Below are positions 44,306-55,845 of a stretch of DNA of 64,000 bases, piece after piece. This DNA comes from Hsuehochloa calcarea (taxonomy: Eukaryota; Streptophyta; Magnoliopsida; Poales; Poaceae): NCBI GenBank assembly GCA_036346395.1, contig CM070615.1:23245282-23309281 (forward strand), in the 5' to 3' direction. The notes under the pieces are model-generated. The model was given only the letters and a program-made list of their open reading frames with translations. It made no database searches and had not been told where the DNA came from. The stretch's first letter is position 1, and every line of letters begins with the position of its first letter. The position numbers were made by a program, and so were the translations under genes.

Positions 44306-46947
44306 TTTTGAACCCATCGACAATCTAGGAACCAGGACAGCTTCTGCACTTAGACACTGTTGGTCCTTCTAGAGTTCAGTCAGCTGGTGGGAAATGGTAT
44401 GTGCTGGTGGTTGTGGATGATTTCTCCAGGTATTCATGGGTTTATTTTCTCGCTTCTAAGGACGAGGCTTTTGGCTTCTTTAGAGAATTGGTCCTTAGAC
44501 TTGCTGTTGATATTCCTAGAGCTTTCAGAGCCATTAGGAGTGACAATGGGACGAATTCAAAATTCTTCTTTTCTACCTACCTGCCGATAGGGAATTGAGC
44601 ATCAGTTTTCTTCTCCTAGAGTTCCCCAGCAGAATGGTGTTGTAGAGAGGAAGAACAGGACCCTTGTAGAGATGGCTCGAACCATGTTAGATGAGCATTC
44701 TACTCCTAGGAGATTTTGGGATGAGGCCATCTCTACTACTTGTTATATCTCCAATAGGGTCTTCTTGAGATCTGTGATTGGGAAGACCTCTTATGGGCTT
44801 AGATTTGGTCATTCACCCAAAGTCTCTCATTTCAAGATTTTTTGTTGCAAGTGCTTCATTCTTAAACATGGCAACCTTGATAAATTTGAATCTAGATGTT
44901 CTGATGGCATGTTTCTTGGATATCCTGCTCATTCTCGTGGCTATCGCGTGTTTAATTTTGACACTAACAAAATTGTTGAGACTTGCGAAGTCACTTTTGA
45001 TGAGGCTAGTCCTGGTACTAGACCCGATGCTACAGGTTCACAGGTTCCTAACATTCGTGGAAGCATCTTCGTCGACGATGACTCTGAGGATGAGGACCCG
45101 ATCCATCCTCCAGTCACCTCTGAGATGGTTGGAGAGCCTGCTTCTACTACTCTAGTTTGGTGGCGACCTCCTCCTATCTTCACCGACGACCTGAGTGGCT
45201 CTGTTCCTACCTCCACAACTCATGGGGTAGAGGCCACTTCTGCACCAGGAGCACCTCTTCACATTCAGCGACAACATCCATCTGAGCAGATGATTGGGGA
45301 TCTTCAAGAGCGAGTCACTCGCTCCAGGTTTATTTCTCCTGATTCTCATGCACATTCTGCTTTTGTCGCTTCTTTTGAATCCCGAGATATCACCTATACT
45401 TTATCTGATGCCTCTTGGGTCAATGTCATGCATAAAGAGCTTGAAAATTTTGAAAGAAACAAAGTCTGGACCTTAGTTGAGCATCCTTCTGATTCTCATG
45501 TTATTGGAACAAAATGGATTTTTAAAAATAAGCAAAGTGAGGATGGGTTGGTTGTTCGCAATAAGGCTAGACTCGTAGCTCAAGGTTTTTCCCAGGTAGA
45601 AGTCTTAGACTTTGAAGAGACCTTTGCTCCTGTAGCTAGATTGGAAGTCATTCATATTTTATTAGCATTTGCAACATCCAAGGGTTTCAAGCTTTTTCAA
45701 ATGGATGTTAAAAGTGCTTTCTTGAATGGTTTCATAGAAGAAGAGGTCTTTGTCAAGCAACCACCTGGTTTTGAAAATCACAAATTCCCAAACCATGTTT
45801 TTAAACTCTCTAAAGCCTTGTATGGATTGAAGCAAGCTCCTAGAGCTTGGTATGATAGGCTTAAGAGTTTCTTGTTTGAAAATGATTTCAAAATGGGAAT
45901 GGTTGATAAAACCTTGTTCACTCTCAGGCATGGCAGTGACTTTTTGCTGGTTCAGATTTATGTGGATGATATTATATTTAGTGGTTCTTCTCATGCTATG
46001 GTGTCCAGATTTTCAGATTCTGTGAGAAGTGAGTTCGAGATAAGCATGATGGGAGAGTTGACATTTTCCTTGGTCTTCAAGTCAAGCAACTGAAAGAAGG
46101 CACCTTCGTTCACCAGAGTAAGTATACAAAGGACCTTCTTCGGCGCTTCAATATAGGAAGCAGTAGGCCAATGTCTACTCCCATTGCTACAACCACCGTC
46201 TTTGGACCACGATGAGGATGGAGAGCCCGTGGACGGAAGAATACCGCAGTATGATTGGCTCCTCCTCTATCTCACAATGTCGAGGCCGACATACAATTTC
46301 TTTGTATGTCCGTGCGCTCGATTCGAGCTTCCCCTCGTGCTTCTCATCGTCAAGCAGTACGTCGTATCTTCAGGTATCTTCAAGATACTCTTGACTTTGG
46401 ACTCTGGTATTCTTCTTCTTCTGCTCTCTCTATTCGAGCATTTTCTGATGCTGATTTTGCTAGGTGTAGAGTGGATAGGAAGAGTACTTCTGGCACGTGT
46501 CATTTCTTAGGCACATCCCTTGTTTCTTGGTCTTCTAAAAAGTCTTACATTGCACGATCCACAGTAGAGGCCGAGTATGTAGCTGCAGCCAGTGGTTACT
46601 CTCAGGTCCTTTGGATTTTATCCACACTGCGGGACTATGGGTTATCCTTGAGAAGGGTTCCTCTTTTCTATGACAACACTTCTGCCATAAATATTGCCAA
46701 AAACCGAGTGCAACATTTAAGGACTAAACACATTGATATTCGATATCATTTTCTTAGAGACCATGTTGAGAAGGGTGATGTTGTGCTTCACTTTGTAGAG
46801 TCAGAGCAACAGCTTGCAGATATTTTCACTAAAGCTCTTGATTTTTCTCGTTTTGCTACTTTGCGGGGAGAGTTACGGGTTATTAGTCCTATTGGGCTGT
46901 TTTGGGGGGGGGGGGAATTTGCTCTTTTTGCATTCATTGTATCATAA
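44306..46947 (+). pseudogene. Copia pol: integrase (partial), RT, RNase H
   Basis: 44330-44640: integrase core (LDTVGPSRVQSAGGKWYVL; VVVDDFSRYSWVYFL; RSDNGT). 44672-46093: one 473-codon frame from the integrase end (VVERKNRTLVEMARTML region, FGHSPKVSHFKIFCCKCFIL) through RT (GTKWIFKNKQSEDG; KARLVAQGFSQ; MDVKSAFLNG; ALYGLKQAPRAWYD; QIYVDDIIF, the catalytic YVDD). After a frame change near 46070, RNase H is at 46255-46890 (FSDADFARCRVDRKSTSG; SWSSKKSYIARSTVEAEYVA; RTKHIDIRYHFLRDHVEKG; LADIFTKAL). A run of 12 G (46904-46915) follows. One frameshift near 44590 and another near 46070 plus a stop near 46200 inactivate it, but it is better preserved than the gypsy copies here. Confidence 0.94.
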
Positions 46948-47365
46948 TGTATTTTTCAATTCAAGTATCTTGCATTGTTTAACAAAACTTATGGAGCTTT
47001 GATTATTATCCTTGTATGGCTAGTTTTCATACTCTATACCTTGTCATGTCAAGTGATAGTCTGCTAGACTTCTTCTATGGCTCTTCGTGTTTTAGCTTAG
47101 CTTTTGCCTTGCTAGCTTTTTATATGTGAGCAAATTGAATCAAATCATGTCTTGTTGGATCTTGTGACTAGTTTTGCACTGGTGATCCTCTTATGATTCA
47201 TGCCATGTCTTATAGGTTAAATTGAGTCTTGAACTTATTTTGAGATGTAAAATGAGCTTTGTTATTGCTTAAGTCAAGCAAATGAAGAATGAGTTTTTAT
47301 GTGCGAAAAAACTGATCTCACCAATCCTTTCTCATGAGACTGCTTGCCATTGCACTAGGTATGAA

Positions 47366-48284
47366 CTCAGGGGGAGTTTTGGATGACCTAGACCACTCTT
47401 TTAAGCTTCATGCTTGAGATGGTCGCGGAAAGGCTTGAGATCTAGCACAATGAAAAAAATCCTTTTAGGAAAATGCTTAAAATGCTAAGTGATTGAATAA
47501 ATTGCTTCATATTTGAACTCTTGATGCTCAAAATACCTCTGTTCCAGTTTTGGGTCTCTTTTTACTTATGGCTTGACTCATTTTTGGATGCTTTTGGTGA
47601 AACTATGATATTGAGCAACTTTTCATGGTATCAATTCTTTTAATCTCAGATAATTGTTATTTTGGTCTTAGCTTTGTTGTACATGTTTTGCCATGATTGA
47701 ACATAGCTTCTTCACTTAATATGGCTTCGTATAATACTTGTACTGTCTACATGGATAATGGTCATGGCTCATTTTTTGCTAAAGTTCAAAAATAAAGTCA
47801 TTCCTTCATACTCTATCTTTTCCCATGCATCTTGATGAATTCATTGTCAAAGGGGGAGAAAGATTGAGAAGAAAAATGTTGTTTTGGAGCTTTTGGTTTC
47901 ATATAAAAGAACTCATATATATAAAAAATGAACATTCTGAAAATTTCTGATCATAGTGAGTTGAGTCTCTTAGTTTTATTGCCTTTTTCTAATTATATTT
48001 GCATTTGAAAAAGACTCACAATGATCAAAGGTCAAATAGAACTTTTGTCTTTCATATGGACCTAAGTGAGATTTTTGGCTACTTTCTGGAAATTGAATCC
48101 TTTTGTGCTTTCATTGCCTTATCTCACTTGCTTATACTATTCTGAAGCCAGCTTGGTCGTTTTCTAGGCTTTTTCATGCTTATGGACCAAGTTGTGTCAT
48201 TATGCGAAAATTACAAATTTTTACTTTTCAAACCTTAAAACTACATTTTCTGAGAAATTACCAATGTGTTCATCAAGGGGGAGA
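47366..48284 (+). promoter_or_regulatory. Three G-rich purine tracts upstream of copia 3' LTR
   Basis: CAGGGGGAG (about 47368), CAAAGGGGGAGAAAG (about 47849) and CAAGGGGGAGAT (48274-48285) lie 0.9, 0.44 and 0 kb before the LTR. The last is the polypurine tract that primes plus-strand synthesis. The others look like the extra tracts reported in this lineage. Confidence 0.75.
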
Positions 48285-48285
48285 T

Positions 48286-50167
48286 TGTGGATATCGTGGG
48301 GATATGTGCATGATCTTAGGATGATGAGTCAATTGGCAATAGCATTGTTGGTTTGCAAATTCTCGTGTTTTCGGGTTTGCTTCAGTTCTGTCAGACCACG
48401 AGCGATCGGCCGGTGGCATTAGCGGTCGATCGCCGTGGAGCGGTCCGACCGGGCGTGCTTGCCGGTCCGACCGCATATGGTTCAAATTGGATTTTGAAGC
48501 TGAGCCAAAAATAGGATGTGTATGCAAGTGAGGGGAGTCTCCTGGATGTGGTCACATAATTTTTAGAGCTCCCAGTCAAAAGTTCTATTCATTTGAAAAT
48601 TCTAGAAGGTTTCGGATTTTCGAGATGAAAATTTGGCTAAGTCCTTTCGGGCGGTCCGACCGCCGTTGTGGAATCGGTCGGACTGGCCTGAAATCGGTCG
48701 GATCAGTTGTGTGGGCGGTCAGACCACCGATCACTTGGAACTTAGCCTTTTTGGCATTGTTGTGATTTGAATGTGTTTAATGTATGAATTTCAATGCTTT
48801 ATTGTTGCATATTGCATTGTTGAACTAACGTAGGTCAAGTTGTGAAGAACTTGTTCCCGGAGATGATTTCTTTGTCTATTCTTTGTGCGGTGGCTTGCGA
48901 GTCAACGGCGTCAGCGGTGAGTTGGATCGGGACTACGCTTGGAGAGCCGAGGTCGAGCGATCATGGATGCCGGGTGGTCGTGTGACTCAAGCATGGTGCG
49001 AAATGGGCAAGATGGATCGAGCAGGCGATTCGTTGTGGTGGTTGGATCGGCGGTGCGGAAGTCGGTGCAAGTCCACAGGAGGTTCGATGGGATTGGACGG
49101 GAGAGACTTGCCGACATGAAGAGAGCCGATCAACCCACACGTGGTGAAGCGGCGATTGCTTCAGCAGATGTTTTGTGTGTGTATCCCATGTGTGTGTGGG
49201 CCTTCATGGGAGCCATGAAACCCTAGCTCTCCATATAAATAGAAAGGGGGAGGTGGAAATACCCCTTGAAGCTTTCATTTGGCATCTCCAAGTTTTTTCT
49301 AGGGTTTGGAGAGGAGAGCAGAGGAGAGGCTAGGGTTTGGAGAGATTTGTATGTGTGCTCTTTGATTGAGCTCTTGTCCTCCTTGAGGGACTGGCTTCGA
49401 CAAGCATCAGATTGATTCAATCAATTCATGAATGCTTGTTCTTGATGAAGTCTCATTTGCTTTCTTCTCTGTTTTGATGATTGTGGTGCTTCCTTGATCC
49501 GGTTGATTTTGGTTGGTCTCTTGACCTCTTTTACCTTGCTTTGATGTGTGGGAATACTCCTAGAACCATCTAGATCTTCAATCCCCCACAAGCAAGTTGT
49601 GGATCAAGTTTTTCATATTTCTAGGGTTTGAGCACTTCTTTGGTAAAATCTAAAGAGATCGATTATTTGAAGTGGATCTGAACGATCGTCGCTAGAAATA
49701 GGTCTCTGATATCGTCAGGGAGGTGTGCTCCAAATTTGGTCAAGTTTCATTGGTTGATTCAAAAGTTCGACCAATTTTCGTGTTGGATTTGGGCATTGTG
49801 TTTTGGTACTGGACTAAATCGGTCCGACCGATTTAGCAACGGCGGTCTGACCGCCCGCTTTTCAGACCGCCCGATAGCTGCTGGTCGAACCGATTCCCAA
49901 TGGTCCGACCGCCAGTCAGCCACCGGTCCGACCGCCAGTCAACCGCCGGTCTGACCGCCAGTACTCATACCGATCTCCTGAGATCATTTCTCCTTTTTGG
50001 GTCTTGTGGTTAAGGGGGTAATCAAATTCAGCACAAGGCTTTCTCTGTGCGTTTACTGATCTTCTTAGCTTTCATAGCTAAAGGAGAAAAGTTCGTGTTG
50101 AATTTGATTAAGATGAAAAATCGCGAAAGCGCCTATTCACCCCCTCTAGTCGCTTTACGGTCCTACA
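48286..50167 (+). repeat. 3' LTR of the copia element
   Basis: 1882 bp from TGTGGATATCG to CGGTCCTACA, following the polypurine tract. It contains clusters of CGGTCCGACCG words (48410-48730 and 49800-49970), a TATA box at about 49233, and near its end CGCCTATTCACCCCCTCTAG, the counterpart of the end motif in the relic at 16496. No 5' partner is in the window. Confidence 0.88.
49233..49241 (+). promoter_or_regulatory. TATA box of copia LTR
   Basis: CCATATAAATAGAAAGG, 950 bp into the LTR and followed by a purine-rich leader, fits the LTR promoter. Confidence 0.65.
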
Positions 50168-51215
50168 TCATGTGATTGCTTGCTCCATTGTCTAAGTACC
50201 ACAGATCAGTGTGATCATGGCTGCCTCCCTCTGTGCGTAGTTTACGAACTACGTTCTCCTCGTTCAATATCACCATGACCGGCGCCTTTTTGACACATAA
50301 GGAGAGAGACAGAGTACGCTCATCGTCTTCGCCGGCTCGGGTGAGGTTTACCTACTCGTTCTTGTTCTTGTTTCGGCAATCCGAAGCGTAATGCTCATAC
50401 TTGTCGCAGTTGAAGCACTTTATATGGCTTCGGCACTCCTACGTGCAGTGACTAAATTTGTCACATTCAAAACACTTGATATGTAACTTGTCATGGGATC
50501 TGTCACCACCGCCTTGCTTACCCAGTCTCCACATCCTCCTCTGCAGTCTCAGCTATTGCTCTGCCAATTTCCCTTCTTGACAGTGCTCTTAAAATTGTCA
50601 CCAGATTTCGTTCCCTGAGTAGATAATACCTCCCATTGCGATGGAGACAGCGTCAAATGTTCTTGCTCTTTTAGATCACCAAAGCTGCTCTGAATTCTCT
50701 CATCATACTCCTTGTATCGACTAACCAAATCCTCAATAGAAAGAGTCTTCAAATCAACACACTGCTCAATGAAAATTACTAGTTGCATGGTCGAAGCTGC
50801 TTGGAGAAACTGTCGAACGACCTCAATTTCCTCCAATACCTTCTTTCTGAGTTCACGGATGTCACAGACCAATGATGAAAATCAGCCAGTAAATGCCTGT
50901 ACAGTTTCATCTTCAAGCCCTCAAAGTCCCTTTTGAGAGTTTGCAATCTTGCCTCTCGAACGTGTTCGTGTCCCATATTAGATGTCTCAATCGTTTTATA
51001 TGCCAATCTCGCTGGATCCTTTCCAGCAAGGGTCAACATGAGAGACTCTGGAATTGCCCAGTATATTGATGGTCCTTCTGGTACTCGGCGCCGCCTTTCT
51101 TTAAAGCATAGCCGCCCAGTTCCACAACATCACAGACCTCCTGTGTTTGCAACGCCACCTGCATTTTCATTGCCCAGATGGTGTCATTGTCGTTCGTGAG
51201 TTGTGGATATGTCAT
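50168..51215 (-). pseudogene. Copia gag with start of protease, cut by another copia
   Basis: Start ATG at 51215 (MTYPQLTNDNDTIWAMKMQV), a typical copia gag opening. Blocks continue through frame changes: 51039-50900 (LTLAGKDPARLAYKTIE; GHEHVREARLQTLKRDFEGL), 50872-50549 (FLQAASTMQLVIFIEQ; EDLVSRYKEYDERIQ), a zinc knuckle at about 50430-50380 (CFNCDKYEHYASDCRNKN), and the protease active site at about 50190-50170 (WYLDNGASNHMM). The frame then ends at the LTR of the plus-strand copia. Gag packages RNA and the DNGA motif is the aspartic protease centre. At least three frame changes or stops are present. Confidence 0.9.
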
Positions 51216-51522
51216 CAGTACAAAGCTGCCTTTCTTTACCTCCGATGCTTCTCCACCACCTAACGAGGACCACGAGTTATTCTCTGTTGGTTTCTTACGA
51301 AGTTGTCTCCTATTGCACCTTACAAAAAAAAACTCCTAAAGTTCTGATAACAGTTATTGAAATTTTCTTAACCTTCGCTCTGTCCCCGCTTCTGTCCAGA
51401 GAAACTCACTGCTTGGTCCTTGCACCGTGAGACGCACTGAGCTTTCTCTGTGGGGCCCGCTGCTCGTAGCTGGACTTTTGCTTGAAACGCATCTTCGCTC
51501 CCGACGTGACTGCCCCTTGCTC
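51216..51522 (-). mobile_element. 5' leader and LTR end of the minus-strand copia
   Basis: On the minus strand TTATCAGAACTTTAGGAG (51353-51336) resembles an initiator tRNA-Met primer site. To its right (from about 51355) the LTR begins and is split by the MULE at 51531/61905. The LTR remainder is at 61914-62251. The exact LTR end was not fixed. Confidence 0.6.
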
Positions 51523-51531
51523 TGTGTTCTC

Positions 51532-51640
51532 GAATCCTGGACTAATTTAGCCCCATTGCGCAACAAAAATTCCAAAAATAGCCCCGATAATTTCAAAATT
51601 CCCAAAATAGCCCCCCACGGTACTAGCTGCCGTCCCAGAC
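51532..51640 (+). repeat. Left terminal inverted repeat of the MULE
   Basis: Pairs with 61800-61904. Shared blocks on reading inward are GAATYCTGG, TTTAGCC, CAAAAATTC-like, ATAATTT and AAAATAGCCCC, then CACGGTACTARCTGCCGTC. A less exact GC-rich extension reaches CACGTGGC on both sides. Confidence 0.9.
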
Positions 51641-51795
51641 AGCGGCACTGCCGCGCCCCACCGGTCGTGTGGCAGTGCCCTCTCACGTGGCGGCAGGGCG
51701 CTGTGACACGCTGGCAGCGCTTCGGCGCCCGTCGCCCGGGGCGAGCCGAGGCTGCTGTGCTGCTGAAGTAGCGCAAAGCGACCATGCGCCTTGCG

Positions 51796-51804
51796 CTATA
51801 AGAG
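51796..51804 (+). promoter_or_regulatory. TATA box next to the MULE terminal repeat
   Basis: GCGCTATAAGAGGGAGG lies 260 bp inside the left end. A non-coding leader follows and ends at a good splice donor AAAAG|GTAAGTG (about 51975). MULE transposase promoters usually lie in or near the terminal repeat. Confidence 0.65.
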
Positions 51805-51975
51805 GGAGGAGCGGTGAGGCTTGCTCCTCAGCAGCTCTGCGACGGTTAGAGCGAAAAAAAATTGTGCAAAAAATCTACGAGTGGGAAAAAAAATCGGTAG
51901 CGGCGAAGGAAAATCACGAGCACCTAGAAAATAAGCTTTGAAGCTGCTGCGAGCACCTAGAAAAGGTAAGTGTCA

Positions 51976-52849
51976 TTCGCATCCGATTAGTATTATCGGT
52001 AGTTTTAGCCATGTGATTAGGATGCAATTAGATGAATTGTAGCAGCAGATTAGTTTTAGTTGTGTAGTTAGTTTATTTTGAAGACTTAGTAGTTAACAAT
52101 GTCATTATCCGTAATTAGTTGACTTAACGGACACATTGCTAATAGTGTAAGTAAATTTCCTTTCGACTATTTGTATAGTTTCATGAACTTGATCATAAAA
52201 TAGCAAAATATTTGGAGGTCGTTAAGAAAAATAGAAATAGCCCCACTGAACGCTTTGTATATGTACTCTTGATCTGGCATATCGCGTTCGGTGCATGCAC
52301 TACGTATTACACGCTAGAATGAGAAACTTGGCGCACCTCTCGATAAGTTTTAAATCTGAAATTTAATGAAAAAGAATATCTTGTCGTAGACCCCACATGT
52401 CTTTAGTGTAAGCTAGGTCTAACTCGGGTATGGAAGCGTAGAAATGCAATAAGAATTTACGAATTGAATTATTTTGCCTTTGTAATATCGAACTAGTTAA
52501 AAATTCGTAACTATATAGTACCACAGGAAATTTCTGAAGTCTAACATAGAATAGGCTATGGATTATTTATACTAGAAATAATATTAGCTTGGACATTTCA
52601 TTGATAGAAAAATCATACGAACTCCAATCGGGATTGAAAACATATAGGACAAAACGATCGTGTACAATGGGCATAACCAAATTTGTAGAAGCGTTCATTC
52701 GGACAAAAAATCCTGTAAATAATTCGATGGTTTCATATGCACATGTGTTAGGTACTTTATGGCGGAAATTCAAGATCATTCGTGTTCCACGGGGCGCTCT
52801 CGTCTGCTGACGGACCGTCTGGTGCGGACTGTCAAATTGTCACCGCACT
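51976..52849 (+). other. Probable leader intron of the MULE transposase
   Basis: AT-rich DNA following the donor near 51975. No supported frame until about 52850, so it is best read as an intron or untranslated region. Confidence 0.4.
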
Positions 52850-55615
52850 GTGATCCGGGCGACGGCTCTAAAGGACATGAGCCTCTCGGAGCTAAGGCGG
52901 TGCGTGCGTTCCGCGTTCGATCACGCCACTGGAAGGAAGAAGCTGCGCATCGAGGCGTTGTATGCCTCGATGGTGGGTGGTGTAGGCGAGACCATTTGGC
53001 AACTGATGAAGGTCACATGTGACGCTTCATGGGCCAACTACATGGGGGTTGTTTGCAACCCATTGCTGCGATATATGCGCGGCCGATGGTTTACGTTCGA
53101 TTCTTGGAGAGGACGGGGACATCCGGTGCGGGTGGTTCGGTGAAGGTGAAGGCTGGTGGTGAGGAGGAGCTGCGTTGGTCTGCGATGTTGGAGGAGACGT
53201 GGGCGATGGAAACCGAGGCGTGCGGTCAATTTTGAGCCCAACGAAGGCGGAGAGATGGTGGTCGGCCGTATTGATTGTCACGAGTACGACCGACCGGTGG
53301 ATGAGGTGGAAGCGAGGAGGGCGTGGAAACAACTAGTTCGGAGGGCGGCGAAGACGGAGAAGCCGCTTGGGAGGTGCACTTGGTGGTTTTGTGACCATCG
53401 ACATTACTTCGCCCCTCTCGATTGGGCGGCGTTGCGGCGACATCACCGGTTACGCCACGTCCGGAGGGTGCCGAGTGGGGTTCAATGAGGACACCACCTT
53501 TCGTGGCCGGCGCTTTCCTAACAAGATCGCCGCACAACATGCTATTGCAAGATCGCCGTTAACATCGGTCGGACGTATCGGTGCAGAGGTCCAACCCCGA
53601 CACGTACATCGTCGGTGTGTTGATGAATCTGTCTTTGGCAAGGTCCGTGCGCGCAGAGGTTCACGATCACGCCATGGGCTTCCTGGATAACGGTCTTTGA
53701 AGGACCACACATACGAGTTAGCCGAGCCGCTACACGTGCACCGCAACATGACGTCCTCGTATGTTGCCGGCGATAAGCCACCTCGTCGCCGCGGATGTGT
53801 CCATTTCGCCAAAGCTCCTGGCGGCGGATGTTGCCAATATGGTGGGGTTCCCCATCGGCTACAAAGGCGGCATGGCGTGCGGCGCAGATTCGGAGCGAGC
53901 GTTGGCACATTCGAAGAGGCTTACAATCTAGTACCAAGATTCTCGCATCAAATCGCGGAATCTAATCCCGGACGTCGTAAACAAGCTTGGCGGGTGCATC
54001 CGGTGAGGGGCCTAATTGTTTGCCGGCTTGATAAGCCACCTTGTCGCCGCGAGATGTGTCCATTCGCCAAAGCTCCTGCCGTGGATGTTGCCAATATGGT
54101 GGGGTTCCACATCGGCTACAAGGCGGCATGGCGTGCGAAACGCAGGATTCTCGAAGCGAGCGTTCGGCACATTCGAAGAGGCTTACAACCTAGTACCAAG
54201 ATTCTCGCATCAAATCGCGGAATCTAATCCGGGACGTCGTAAACAAGCTTGGCGGGTGCATCCGGTGAGGGCCTAATTGTTTTGTTCTTGAAAGGGACTT
54301 ACGGGCCTTCCGTCGAGCGTCGAAGGGTTCAAACATTATCGTCCGTGCTCACGATGGATGGCACCTTCCTATGTGGGAATGCGAGGTACCATCCTCACTT
54401 CCGTTGCGGCCGATCACGAATGACGAGCTTAGTCCCGTGGCGTTCACAATTGTTGAGGCGAGAACACGGAGAGCTGGTTGTGGTTCTGTGCAATGTAAGC
54501 GGTGATCGTCCAAGATCGGCGGATGTGTGTGTCATCTCGGATCGCAATCTTTGGGTTGTTATCTGCGTTGTGCATGATGCAAAATTCGACGTAGCCACCG
54601 TACGGTGGAGCGATGTTAGGAGCCGTTGGTGCATGAGGCATCTCGCGCCAACTTCCACACAAGGTTTGAACAAGGACCTCATGAAGATGTTCAAGAAGCT
54701 CATGCGAGAACCAAGGAGGAAGTTGAGCGGTGTGGAGCGGCTCGATGAGAGGCAGGAAGCATGTGAGGACTCGGCGCATGCCGAGGCGAGGCGCGGCTAG
54801 AGGGTCGGAGAGTTGGGAGTTCACATAGTGGGTTAACTCGCTCGCTTTGACACGGAGAAATGGTCCCCGCTGCACGACACGGATGGTGCAAGGTACGGGA
54901 TCATGACGACCAACATGTCGGAGGTGTACAACGGTGTGCTCAAGGGTGTCCGCTCTCTGCCGATCAACTGCGATCGTGGAGGAGAGCTGGAACCGTACCA
55001 TCGGATACTTTGTTATGAGCCATGGTGGCCAAGAAGCATTTGGAGGACGGGAAGCAATTCTCCGAAGTAATACATGCCTACATGGAGAATAAGATCAGCA
55101 AGGCTCGATCGCAGGCCGCTCGTACCATAGATTGCGTCAGGCAGAAGTTCGAGATCAGGCTCAGGGAGAAGTACGTGATGGGCCATGCTATAGGGGATCG
55201 TGGCAGTGCGCACGATTGGTGAAGAAGCGTCGTGCACGCAACAAGCGCGGCTTGCACAAACCATGCTCCCATGTATGCAGCGGCATGCGGCGTGGCGGCA
55301 AGCCTCGGAGCATTACATCTCCGAGTACTATGACATCCACCACCTGTATGCAACTTGGAGTGCTGAGTTCCATTCGTACGGGCTGGACACACACTACAGG
55401 GACCTTTGGCTGGGGCAGGTGAAGTGGGTGCCCAACGACGCACTCAAGCACCCCCGCCGTGGAAGGCAGCGATCCGGCGCATCCGGAGCGACATGGACGA
55501 CGGCCAACAGCGAACAGCGAGTTCGCCGGCCCGTTGCGGTATGCAAGGCTGTTGGGCACTCCATCAGCCGCTGCCCAAACAGACCCAGCACAAGCAGTGC
55601 ACCGTAGCGAGGAAT
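52850..55615 (+). pseudogene. MULE (MuDR-type) transposase, broken
   Basis: 52870-53210 holds an N-terminal region (MSLSELRRCVRSAFDHATG; LYASMVGGVGETIWQLMKV). 53490-53760 matches the MuDR-type zinc-finger region (RRFPNKIAAQHAIAR; RSNPDTYIVG; VRARRGSRSRH; ELAEPLHVHRNMTSSYV). 53764-54280 is duplicated in tandem (VANMVGFHIGYKAAWRAKRR; TFEEAYNLVPRF). The catalytic part is 54280-54960 (LTMDGTFLCG; VISDRNLW; SRWCMRHLAPTS; MSEVYNGVLKGVRSLPI, the latter by frame change). 55080-55615 has the SWIM region (PCSHVC), YISEYYDIHHLYATWSAEF, and a C-terminal zinc knuckle (CKAVGHSISRCPNR). Such proteins bind the terminal repeats and move the element. More than ten frame changes or stops are present. Confidence 0.9.
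53764..54280 (+). repeat. 256-bp tandem duplication inside MULE transposase
   Basis: Two copies begin TTGCCGGCGATAAGCC (53764) and TTGCCGGCTTGATAAGCC (54020). They run through AAAGCTCCTG, GCCAATATGGTGGGGTTCC and TTCGAAGAGGCTTACAA to CGGGTGCATCCGGTGAGG. They differ mainly by small indels, so each copy keeps a different reading frame. Confidence 0.92.
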
Positions 55616-55845
55616 ATATAATTACTACATCGTGATGTCGCTTGCTTATTTCAATATCTTTGTTGGACTCTGTTGCTGTTAATCCATGCCTTTATGTACT
55701 ACTTGTTAAGTTGTCCCGGTTTGTTGTTAACTCATTATGATCATATTGTATTGTTGAATTTTTATCGTATGTCTTGCCTTATTTTCTGTGCCACATAATT
55801 TATTTTACATCGTGCCTTGACATGTTGTTTCCTGTTGGCGGGGAG

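Larger units (their letters stand above)
44306..50167 (+). mobile_element. Copia element (SIRE/Maximus-type), 5'-truncated
   Basis: Begins inside integrase at about 44306, with no 5' LTR, gag or protease. It runs through RT and RNase H to 46947, then a 1.3-kb 3' non-coding region with G-rich purine tracts (47366, 47849 and 48274), and a full 3' LTR (48286-50167). A long 3' non-coding region with repeated AGGGGGAG tracts and an LTR near 2 kb fit the SIRE/Maximus lineage. It adjoins an oppositely oriented copia at 50168. Confidence 0.88.

Noticed and set aside
51354..51785. 143-codon minus-strand frame
   Set aside because: It spans the copia LTR and the MULE terminal repeat junction, so it cannot be one ancestral gene.
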